From Epiperipatus broadwayi (taxonomy: Eukaryota; Onychophora; Udeonychophora; Euonychophora; Peripatidae), in assembly GCA_028023455.1 (NCBI GenBank), contig JAQFVV010000143.1, forward strand, positions 1,466,001 through 1,530,000: a stretch of 64,000 nucleotides of DNA, in the 5' to 3' direction. The first letter of the stretch is position 1. The number at the start of each line of letters is the position of its first letter. Position numbers and translations under genes: made by a program. The notes beneath the pieces were generated by a model. It saw only the letters and a list, made by a program, of their open reading frames with translations. It was not told the origin of the DNA and made no database searches. Below, in pieces: positions 23,811 through 33,437 of this stretch.

Positions 23811-24426
23811 AGAATAATTGGAAAATTTAATATATGGTTGATTTGTTTTTTTTGTTTTGTTGTTTTTTTAAATTAATAAATATGGTATATGTAAATAATT
23901 AATTAATGTAAATAATTAGTTAACTATAAATAAATAAGGTTGTATTTGAAGATATGGTTAGTAAAATATATGAGAAATGATATATAATTTAGTTTAATGT
24001 ATTAAGTATGTTTATATAATTAATTTAATGGTGTTAATGTAAAGTAATATATAATTTATGGTGTATAATATATGTATATAATTATTGAATTGTACATAAT
24101 GTAATTTTATTTATTGTATAAAAATAATATGTATATAAAAATGGGGGGGGGGGAGAAGTATATATATATATGTAAATAGGTTATGTGATTATATAAAATG
24201 ATTATGTAAAATGAACATTAGAGGGAGTATTGATAGATATAAGGGGCATGTCATTATATTAGAAAAGTGTATTTTGAAAAGGCCCTAATATAGGTTGAAA
24301 ATCGGTTCAATAAAGAAAATATTTATTATTTTTATATAGTTGTTTTATTTCAATTGTGGTAGAATCATTATTAATTATTGAAAACAAGATTATGGACAAA
24401 TTTATGTTTGACCATTGTTAAGGATC
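23811..24426 (+). repeat. Penelope segment C 3' region / right pseudo-LTR
   Basis: This non-coding tail matches segment B and, inverted, segment A. It contains a G tract at 24144-24153 followed by a TATATA run, the hairpin region near 24271-24318 and the terminal extension ending at the 10 bp target repeat. A has 10 C on the plus strand at 18417-18426 and B has an interrupted G tract at 19920-19933 at the homologous position. Confidence 0.8.
24271..24318 (+). other. Conserved hairpin followed by GAAAA in the Penelope 3' region
   Basis: TTTTGAAAAGG, CCTAATATAGG, GAAAA and CGGTTCAATAAAG follow one another. The same series is at 20409-20455 in B and, inverted, at 18283-18332 in A. The CCTAATATAGG part can form a small stem next to a GAAA box. 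Hammerhead ribozymes are known in Penelope pseudo-LTRs and have a stem followed by GAAA, but the required CUGANGA box is not seen here, so I call only a structural resemblance. Confidence 0.45.
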
Positions 24427-24555
24427 TTAATTATATGTATATATTAAATTAATTCTTTTAAGTACTTACAAAAGTTTTCTATTTAATTGGAATTTGACTT
24501 GGCAATTGGTATAACTGGTATGTGAGAATAATTATCTTATGTTCTGAATGACACT

Positions 24556-25220
24556 TTTCTAATAGTTGTAATAAATAGGGTACCAAATAAAAGGTTAGTA
24601 TATGTTTTGAGAGGTATTATTGTCCCTCTTTTTTAGGTGTTGCTGGCCTGATCAGTGACAGTACTAGCATGGGAATCAAACCTGAGCCCTTAGATTCTTT
24701 GAGTATTGAAATTTCAAGGTATTGCTGAAACCAATTGAGCCATTCTGTCAAAGGCAACAGTTAATAGAAATTTCATATACTTATCTATGAGGTTCCTCCT
24801 GATTTCTCCACTTTTTTGAAGAGCAAAATTGATTATTAGTTTCCATACATTATGTATAGTCACACTAGGTTGACTTATGGGATTGTGTACCATTGTCATG
24901 TGAGCAGTTTCTTTAAATTTTCTTCTTTGTACCTTTTCTTTTATATCCAATATTTTTGTATTTTCCCAAAGGAAGATACTTTAAAATTCAATACTCAAAG
25001 AATATAAGGGTCCAGGTTCATTTCTCATGCTAGTACTGTTACTGGTCAGACCAGCAACACCTGAAGAAAAGGGGAGAATAACACCTCTCAAAATGTGCAT
25101 ATACTATGTGTTATTACTAACAGTTGAATGTATTTGGAATATTTAAATAAAGTTATTTTTTTCTAAATACATTCAATATTCATATTAGATTATGGAAATA
25201 GTCCAATATATAAATATAAC
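24556..25220. mobile_element. Family 3 tRNA-like repeat, palindromic copy
   Basis: Left arm about 24600-24717 and right arm about 24985-25115 are reverse complements around a 270 bp spacer. On the minus strand, the centre-left region reads as a tRNA-like unit: an A-box-like TGGCTCAATTGG near 24735-24746 and a B-box-like GGTTTGATTCCC near 24675-24686. The spacing resembles a tRNA with a long variable arm. A body segment, GACAGTACTAGCATG in complement, follows. The outer right end AATAGTCCAATATAT matches the end of the copy at 48771-49220. This supports a tRNA-derived SINE present as an inverted dimer. Confidence 0.68.
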
Positions 25221-28200
25221 TAAAACACCATCATCACTAACCTTCAGGATAACAATAACATCCATGGTTTATTTGTTATAAATTGTTTTAATAAACTTTA
25301 ATATTTAAAAGAAAGAACGTAGGTACAAAATTATGCAGTGCAAAAGCAGGGACTTCTGGAAAATTAACTTGACATTCTTTGGTTAATTATTTTACTTCTT
25401 TGTTATCAATTTACAAAAAAAAATATTTCACATGATAAGGAAAAATTTTAATATTAAAATATTGAAGTTTTTAAAGTACTAGTCTCCTCAAGAATTGTAA
25501 TTTCAGCATTAAGCATGCTGTAGCTTAAATATTATATTTTAAAATATATATAAAAAATCATTCCAATAATAATATATGAAATTCAATTTTTAAATACCCT
25601 GAATATTTTATCAGTAATTCTTATATTTTTACTTTTAACATTAAAAATCTACTTTTATTTATATTATTAATAGAGTTTAATCAGTTTAAAGTGAAATATA
25701 GTTTATTACATTTTAATTACAAATTTATTAGTAATTATAAATAATTTCATGTTGATCTATGAACACATGCATACACACATTATTGTTAACAAACATCTAG
25801 TTTTTGTATGAAGTGAATAGTTTATAATAAGTACATTGTCTTCATATGATTGAGATGTGCTGTGAAGTATAAGATTTTCCTGTTTAATGCTGAATTTTAT
25901 TTTATTCTTAAAATACTCAACTTGATCTTATTTATAAGAATCTATAATTATAATTATTGACATTATTTAAAAAAACTTCCTATTTAATGAAACTCATCTC
26001 TTTTATATCCTTTTAATTTTATGATGTTTTATTGTATCATAATTATATTTGTATGCTAACCTTATAGATGACTTATATTCAAATTAGCATAGCACTATAA
26101 AAATCATTTTTGTATATATATGTGTGGATAACTATAAATAATTGAAATGTTCTTGATTGTATATACATTATTCTATAGTCTCCATTATTTAGTGAATTTA
26201 ATATAGAGTTAGTTTTACTTGACTGTATATGTATTGAAGCTGTGCACATGCATATAAATATATATATATATATATGCTGGCTTCACCATTCACTGTGGAC
26301 TAACTAAGACCCTAAGTCCAACCACAGTGAATGTATGTTTCTTTTTCAAACTAAATTATTGTTTTCGCAAATAGTTGCCTAAATTAAAGAAGGAATTGTG
26401 TTAAAGAAAAAAGATTTAATAAAATAAAATATAGAAAGTTAAAATTATATTTGCAACTATTTTTAAAATATATTTGGTAGAATTCAATAAGATAAATTTT
26501 CTTAATTAAATAGAATCCATTAAGAAAAGGAATTTAATTAGTAAAACATTTTTTCTGAATTAGATAAAATAATAGATAACAGGGAAAATTTGAAACAAGG
26601 GGCATGATTTGCTACTAATGAGTAGAGTAAAAACATAATGGAAAAAGGGTATAAATAAAGAACTTTTCTTTTGTTCTCGGTCTTATGCTTGCGGGTAACC
26701 TGTGCTGAAGGTCAGAGAGAAATATTAAGAATTTTGGTTGGAAGAAATTTTGCTGAAAAATTGGACAATATTGTGAACTCTTGCTTGCGGTATATATTTC
26801 AAGCCATACTCTATTCTTTCAGCATATAGATACATATCCAGAAATGTGTTGCTCTGCAAAAATGCGGGGGTAATCTCTTTGCCTTCGCTCTCTTGAGCCG
26901 TTCCTGAGGCCGGAGTTGTAACCATGTAAGCCAGCCAGCCAGAGAACTAAAGGGTCTGTCCTGTATCCATGAATATCTGCCCTCAAAACATGGAAAAACA
27001 AAATTTGAAGAACCGAGAAGACCTGCGGGAAACATCTAATGAACTCATCTTGACCCACCCCATCTAGTTACCGGTAACGTTACCATAAATTAACACAAAA
27101 ATCTCTTTGTAATTTACAAATTCACTCTAGAGTTATGTTTTTCTATATATATGGTTTTTTTTAAATTTATGTGTTCGTATCTTGTCAAATTATATTCATT
27201 AATTGCTTTTTTTTTATATATATCGTAATGGGTGGGGTTATTATATATAATGGCGGCGATAGCTGTTATTAATTTAATTGAAAAATACTTCGTTTAACTT
27301 TCCACCATTATACTCCAGTAATTAAGTTATTTATTTTATATAGATCTTTTGGAAAGAAAAGGAAGCAACTCATAGAAAGTGCAAAACCCTATTTTTAAAA
27401 ATCAAGATTTAATTGCTAAATATTCTATTATAAAACTTTCAAGATTTTAATTTGATTCTTTATATATATAAAAGAAAGATCCTTATCAAATGCCTTTATA
27501 TTTTAGTCAATGAAGGATTACAAATTAAAAGTTATATTTTAAAGAGCGTGAAATAAGACGGTCACATTTATATTTTAGTAATATGAGAGAGTACATTTTG
27601 ACAATATGTATATGTATTAAAAATTATTAAATAGCATTGGCTCAGTGGTGGGTCGGTTAAATTTCAACTAAATAAATAAAATATCTGCCCACTTGTTTTT
27701 TTTTTAGTAATTCAAATTTTATAAAGGTGAAGTTACTATTTTTCTGCGGATTTTCAGTGATAGTTGAGCTTTCCTAATATATATATTTTTTGCAGAGGGT
27801 TTCTTTTTTAAATTTAAAGGTCGTTGATCGTATTTATATGGCATTGTGCCTCGGGTGATCTACTGGGCCGCCCAGCATATATTACAGTGCTTCTTTTGCC
27901 AAGTTTGCTTAGGTTAACATACCTACATTTGGATCTTCTGAAAATAAGTAAATTGTTCTGGATCTCATATCGATCTCAGTCTCTTCAATGTACATAACTG
28001 GACATAAGCAACAAAAACTCCGATCCTGAATCCGGGTCATGCATTTAGCGAATGGGTTCCATTTTTCTCTCTAACCTAGTTTAGAGATGGAGAGCTATCT
28101 GGTCTTGTGTTAACCTCGTGGTAACTGTTATGTCTCGAGCCTCACAGCCCACTATATGCTATCGCCTTTGTGCATGGTCTTGTATATTTATATTTATTGG

Positions 28201-28747
28201 TAAATCTTTCTCAAAATATCATCAAAAATTTTCAATTATAGCTGGAAATTCCTGCTGGGGTCACTTTATCATTCTTCTTAAATCATCAGTAGGGCTGTGA
28301 TTTAAACCTGTCCAAAGGGTTTAGTTGAGTTTGACCACCTATTTATTTTTTATGTTCCCCAACCACAGAGTTAATGAATCATGTCTCTCTCTTGATTTCT
28401 TTTACGTAACACTTCCCTTGGCTGGAAATATTTTTAAAGAAGAAATTATAATGTAAAAATTTGTCTGTCCTTATCATTACAAACAATGGATCTTTCATAT
28501 ATGTCTATCCGGTTGCAGTGAAAATAGCCTGCAACACCATTAATAAAGTGTTGTATGAATTCTTTTAATGTAAATAATAAAAGTTTCTGTTATCTTTCAT
28601 TCACTATAAATAAACCCACTTAGTATTGTTTTTCTTTTTGACATATGTATGTACACCTGATCATTATATATGTTAAAAATTCCTTTTCGTGATCTCTTCT
28701 CTCTCTGACCACCGGGCATACATTAAGATTAAATTCTAGTGAGGTTT
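25221..28747. other. Intergenic stretch with a less AT-rich part
   Basis: No gene can be supported. From about 26680 to 28400 the base composition is visibly less AT-rich and CpG is more frequent, as in the GCGGCGATAG segment near 27252. Three overlapping minus-strand frames at 26725-27058 are open together, a composition effect. The region could hold an untranslated exon or promoter of a host gene, but nothing in it shows that. Confidence 0.35.
26287..26333. repeat. Perfect 12 bp inverted repeat (hairpin)
   Basis: CATTCACTGTGG at 26287-26298 and CCACAGTGAATG at 26322-26333 are exact complements around a 23 bp loop. A (TA)n run precedes it at about 26255-26275. Function unknown. Confidence 0.7.
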
Positions 28748-28815
28748 GGGGAGCAAGTCACTTAGTAGTAATCTAGAGGAGTAGGTGAGGTTCGAATCCC
28801 CTCTATCTGCATCTC
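28748..28815 (+). other. tRNA-like remnant next to the LINE 3' end
   Basis: TCACTTAGTAG near 28757-28767 resembles an A box, and GGTTCGAATCCCC near 28789-28801 is a full match to the B-box consensus. The T stem is imperfect and no good acceptor stem forms, so this is not a functional tRNA gene. It is probably the head of a decayed tRNA-derived SINE. Confidence 0.4.
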
Positions 28816-28872
28816 TAGGTTAGGTTGAAGCAGCTCTACTTTTCTTACCATTCATCATCATCATCATCATCA

Positions 28873-30060
28873 TCAACCATTATCAATCCACTGCAGGATG
28901 AAGGTCTCTCCAAGTTTAATCCATCTTCTCCGATCTTTAGCTTCTCTTCTCCACATCACCCCTGCACACTTTCTTATTTCATCCATCCATCTCACATGTG
29001 GTCTCTTTCTGGGTCTTTTACAATCTCTTGGAATCCAGTTTAAAATTTCAATTGTCCATCTATTATAATCTCTTCTAGCAATATGTCCAGCCCAACTCCA
29101 CTTCAATCTTTTAATTTTTTCAATGATGTCAGTAACACCTGTTTGTTCTCTTACCCATACATTGCGTTTTTGATCTCTTCTTGTTACTCTCAACATACAC
29201 CTCTCCATACTTCTTTGAGTGGTCTGAAGTCTCTGTATTGCTCTTCTATTGAGTGTCCAAGTCTCAGATCCATAAGTAAGAACTGGTAAAACACATTTGT
29301 TAAAAACCTTCCTTTTCAAACACATAGGCATATTTCCTTTTAGTATCAAGTTATTTCTACCAAAAGCACTCCAACCAATTTTAATTCTATGATTAATTTC
29401 CTCCATTATGTTTCCATCTGTATTAATAATCTGACCAAGGTATTTGTAATTGTTAACTTCTTCTAATTCATCATAATCAATCTTTATTTTCATATTTTGA
29501 GCAAACCGATTAAACATTATTTTAGTCTTTTTAACATTTAGCTTTAGTCCTACTTTCCTACTTTCATCTGATAACTCCTGCAACATTTCCTGCAGCTCTG
29601 AAGCATTATTTGCAAAAACAACTACATCATCTGTGAAATCTAAATGACTTAAATAATCACCATTTATTTTCACTCCTTTAGTTTCCCATTTTAATCCACA
29701 AAATACTTCTTGCAGCACTGCTGTAAAAAGTTTTGGAGATATGGAGTCACGTTGTCTTACACCTTTCTCAATGTTGACTTTCCCAGTATCATTATGTAAT
29801 CTAATTGTTGCTGTTGCATTTTTATAAATATTTTTTAAAATATAACAATATCCTGGATCTATACCTTGATGATCCAATGCTTTAATCACTGAAGAAATGT
29901 TTATAGAATCAAATGCCTTTTCATAATCTACAAATCCAAAACATAATGACAACTCATATTTATTTGTCCTTTCTATAACTTCTCTCAATACCTGAATATG
30001 ATCTAGTGTACTAAAACCACTTTTAAATCCAGCTTGTTCTCTTGGTTGGTGGAAATCCAA
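28873..30060 (-). pseudogene. Reverse transcriptase part of the RTE-like LINE
   Basis: A 395-codon open frame. Early residues give Q-P-R-E-Q-A-G-F, then F-V-D-Y-E-K-A-F-D (motif A), V-R-Q-R-D-S-I-S-P (motif B, where the family has G in place of R), L-D-F-T-D-D-V-V-V-F (motif C with both aspartates, Thr in place of the usual Ala) and Y-L-G-Q in the thumb-proximal region. The C-terminal part has Y-G-S-E-T-W-T-L, W-A-G-H-I-A-R and R-W-M-D-E-I. The frame is intact from the fingers to the end, but the start shown is not a natural start, since the protein should continue from the endonuclease frame upstream. A stop and a rearrangement at 30149-30220 separate them. Confidence 0.88.
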
Positions 30061-30148
30061 TGTTCTCTGTAGACGAGTTGTAATTATTTTTGTAAAAATT
30101 TTATATAAAACTGATAAAAGGCTGATAGGTCTGTAATTTCTAATATCT

Positions 30149-30220
30149 TCTTTATCATTTAGACATTTGGTATTTCTTAGTTTTCATCCGGTACATCTTT
30201 ATCATTTAGACATTTGGTAT
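30149..30220 (-). repeat. Microduplication replacing LINE sequence
   Basis: The 25 bp TCTTTATCATTTAGACATTTGGTAT occurs at 30149-30173 and again at 30196-30220 (first 20 bases: TCTTTATCATTTAGACATTT). The copy at 33.1-35.1 kb has about 50 bp of different sequence between these points, so here a segment was lost and a short piece was copied in. It ends the endonuclease-linker frame. Confidence 0.8.
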
Positions 30221-31672
30221 ATAACTTTGCTAAAAAATTTTCTGTTTCTTCACCTGCTTCTTTTAATATATCAATTATAATTCCATCATTACCTGGAGCC
30301 TTTCCTTTCTTCATACATTTAATTGCATTTCTCACTTCTTCATTTAAAATTCTGGGCAATTCGGAAGATGTAATAGATATAGGAGGTACTTGATCTTTAT
30401 TACTATATAATTCTTGATAAAAATTTTCTACCAATTTCATGATGTCATCTCTCTTTTTAGTAATAATTCCATCTTTTTTCCTTATTGCAGATATAAATTT
30501 CCTACCAATACCAAAATGTTGTTTTACATTCTTAAGACTTTTATTTTCTTCTACAGCTTTTCTTGCTAGTTCACAGTTATATTTTCTTATATCGTTTTCA
30601 ACTCTTTTCCGCACCATTTTACAAAATTCGAGATATTCAATTCTTTTTAGTGCATCATTTTTGTATATCTTCATATTTCTTCTTTTCTTCATAAATTCTC
30701 TAGTTTCAATAGAAATTTTGTTGGTCAATTGCTGCTTTTGTCTACCAGCTATCTTTGTTGCAGTTTTTAAAAGTGTATCAGTTATTTTCATATTAATTTC
30801 ATTCAAATCTGAATCATGTTCAAAATCTACTAATACTTGAAATCGATTTGTAAGTTCTAATTTAAATTCATTAGAATGGTTCTGAAGATTAGGAATATCA
30901 ACTGTAAATATTGTTTTTCTTAACAATTTTTGTCTTTCTAGTTTTACATTAACACGCATCTTGCACCTTACTAATCGATGATCACTTCCTGTGTTAAATC
31001 TATTAAGAACATTACAATCTTGAAATATGTATTTCCTGTTAGTCAAAATATAATCCAATTCTGCTGTACCTTCATTTGGATGTTTCCATGTCCATTTTCT
31101 TTTAACATTTTTCTCAAAAAAAGAATTCATAATATAAAGTTTTTCTTTTTCTGCAAACTCCACAAGTCTATGTCCTCTCTCATTTCTATTACCATAACCA
31201 AAATTACCTACAGCACTTTCATCTTTCATTTGTTTACCAATTCTAGCATTAAAGTCGCCCATAACAAGTTTAAAATGTTGTTTACTCTTATCAAAAGCCT
31301 TTTGTACATCCATATAAAAATCTTCTACTACTTCATCACTATGAGAACTTGTTGGGGCATAAACCTGAATTATCTGCTATTAAGTTGTATAACTAATCTT
31401 GCCACTCTGTCTGATACACCATCAATCTCCACAATATTGTTCTTCCACTTTTTATTTATAATGAATCCTACTCCACTTGTATTTCCAATATTTGTGCCTT
31501 TATAATAAAATATATGTCCACTTTTTAAATCAATTGTCTCTTCACCTTTTCTTCTAACTTCACAAAGTCCAATAATATCCCATTTAATATAAGAGAGTTC
31601 TTCTAATTCTTGCAATCTTCCTTCACTTGAAAGTGATCTGCAGTTGTAAGTACCTAAATAAAAAGTTGTCAT
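30177..31672 (-). pseudogene. AP endonuclease and linker part of the RTE-like LINE, one frameshift
   Basis: The N-terminal frame (31672-31370) contains T-Y-N-C-R-S-L and G-L-C-E-V-R-R, the first Asn and catalytic Glu motifs of AP-type LINE endonucleases. The downstream frame (31313-30177) contains G-D-F-N-A-R-I-G and G-S-D-H-R-L-V, the remaining catalytic motifs including the final Asp-His. The frames are joined by a shift of one base near 31370, where a stop interrupts an otherwise readable stretch leading into a V-Y-A-P motif. All recognised catalytic residues are present. I prefer the methionine at 31672 over the one at 31690, because the target-site repeat puts the element's edge at 31683. 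The C-terminal part holds the G-K-A-P-G-N-D-G motif that begins the RT fingers. Confidence 0.85.
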
Positions 31673-31829
31673 CAAAAAAGTTGTTACCATTACAGTATAT
31701 AAATTCTTTTTTGGATTAAATCATGCATTATTTTGTTTAAATTTCTGATGTTTCAATGAAATATCATTATTTTGTGAAGTTAAGGTCTTAATGAAGAATT
31801 GTTAGGTCATTAGTAATAATGAGATTGAT

Positions 31830-31918
31830 ATAAAAAAAAAAAAAATTTATATTTTTTTGGGTTATTTTTAAAAAGTAGAATAAAAAATTTTTTTTTTTAT
31901 TTAAAAAAAAAAAAAAAA
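31830..31918. mobile_element. Small A/T-homopolymer insertion with 12 bp flanking repeat
   Basis: An 89 bp stretch made mostly of long A and T runs is flanked by the perfect direct repeat AATGAGATTGAT at 31818-31829 and 31919-31930. It may be a severely truncated poly(A)-tailed retroposon. Slippage in homopolymers cannot make the 12 bp flanking duplication by itself. Confidence 0.5.
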
Positions 31919-31930
31919 AATGAGATTGAT

Positions 31931-33129
31931 CATGAAATAAAGAACAATCATTCTCATATATTTTTGATGGCTAATTTTTCAGAATAAGTAGATTAACAAA
32001 ATTTTTATTTCTTTCAATTTTATAATTGATTTCAAGCCGGTTTTAGAAGAAAGAGATAAAATAAGTGGTCTTCCACAAGGCTAGAATATGTTGTGCTTCA
32101 TTAGCTTTATTTAAACAACTTGGTTTTTTTTAATATTTCAATAGACTCTTTCTGGTTCTCAAATCGTACTTTTCCAAATTAGCAATTATTTTAGCATTAT
32201 CAAAATCAGGTATCTGAGCAATTTCTAAAAAATGGAAAATAAAAACAGTTGTATTTAACTTTTGATTGAAGATATTTTTTATGTTTCCTAACATAACTTC
32301 TTGAGTACTATAAACATGGAATTTCATAAACATCTTGGTATTCCAAAAATACTCAGTCTTTGGGTTTATAGGAAAAAATCAATTTTTTTTGCTAATTAGA
32401 TAGTCTTCTACTGATTTAAACCACATTATTATGAAAATATTAAATATAATATATATATAGTCACACGTCATTTTGTGGAATAGAAGTGAATGAGTGATAA
32501 TTGGATATGTTTTTGTTCAAAGTTGGATTGCCAAATTATGTAAATTGAGAGTATTCTATAAATATATTTTTGAATCAATAATATATACATATGTTGTACT
32601 AAGAATTATCATCATAAATAATATAATCTATAATTTCAGAGAGAATTATATAGAATCCACACACAAAACAAATTTTCCTTATCATTTTCTGTTTCTTAGA
32701 ATGTGCAGAATAAAAGACTAAATAATACATCATCAAGAATCTAAGTAAACAAAGACTAAATTTAATATTTACAAAGTTATTATATAAATAAAAGAACATA
32801 ATATAGTAATAATTAATAAATGGAAATATATAAATTTATGTAGTAAAAGAATGAATCATTGGTTTTTAATTAATTCTGATACATTAATCTAAAATTAGTA
32901 TTAGGTTATAACAGATATTGAGAAACAGATAAATATGGCATTAATATTTTTCTAGTGTATGAAAATATGTTAATGCAGATCCAATACAAATAAAATGGAA
33001 TGCATGCGCAAATACACATTAGGTAATGTCAAAATTTCTTTAATTATTTTGTTATTAACTGACTTTTGCAAATAATGACAAATTATTTAGAATAAATTAT
33101 TTAATTATTTTGCATATATATGTTTTCAT
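31931..33129. other. AT-rich spacer between two LINE copies
   Basis: No gene recognised. Short frames at 32130-32333 and 32494-32799 show no domain. Confidence 0.45.
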
Positions 33130-33437
33130 AAATTATATATATCAATTATAATTCCATCATTATCTGGAGCCTTTCCTTTCTTCATAAATTTAATTGCATG
33201 TCTCGCTTCTTCATTTAAAATTCTGGGCAATTTGGAATATATAATAGATATAGGAGGTACTTGTTCTTTATTACTATATAATTCTTGATAAAAGTCTTCT
33301 ACCCATTTCATGATGTCACCTCTCTTTTTAGTAATAATTCCATCTTTTTTTCTTATTGCAGATATAAATTTTCTGCCAATACCAAAATGTTGTTTTACAC
33401 TCTTGAGACAAGTTATTCTCTTCTACAGCAGGTGAAG

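Larger units (their letters stand above)
18228..24426 (+). mobile_element. Composite Penelope-like retroelement insertion (segments A, B, C)
   Basis: Three Penelope-like segments lie side by side: A inverted on the minus strand (18228 to about 19758), B direct (about 19766 to 20567) and C direct (to 24426). All three share the same 3' region. B and C end in the same roughly 50 bp extension running to CATTGTTAAGGAT. The whole unit is bounded by the 10 bp direct repeat TTAATTATAT at 18218-18227 and 24427-24436. Tandem partial copies (pseudo-LTRs) with an adjacent inverted fragment are a known Penelope arrangement, so this is probably one insertion event. Three family 2 repeats inserted later enlarge it. 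Confidence 0.82.
28863..31683 (-). mobile_element. RTE-like LINE, best-preserved copy
   Basis: A 2.8 kb minus-strand element encoding an AP-type endonuclease and a reverse transcriptase. Its 3' end is a (CAT)n run on the plus strand at about 28863-28875 with no poly(A), as in the RTE clade. An 8 bp direct repeat, TTACCATT, flanks it at 28855-28862 and 31684-31691. It seems close to full length: the coding series starts almost at its 5' edge and totals about 930 codons, near the usual size of an RTE protein. Other copies in the window are at 973-1203, 1994-2207 and 33142-35122. Frameshifts make it inactive. Confidence 0.85.

Noticed and set aside
26725-27058. Three overlapping minus-strand open frames as a possible coding exon
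   Set aside because: They are open in several frames at once, which reflects base composition. None has a recognisable domain or splice context.
27638-27690. tRNA gene suggested by a TGGCTCAGTGG A-box match
   Set aside because: No B box follows at a suitable distance, and no cloverleaf can be drawn.
28748-28815. Functional tRNA gene
   Set aside because: The B box is perfect but the T stem has mismatches and there is no acceptor stem. Kept only as a tRNA-like remnant.
30439-31505. Plus-strand frames of 133 and 175 codons
   Set aside because: They are antisense to the LINE endonuclease region and have a Phe/Ser/Ile-rich shadow composition.
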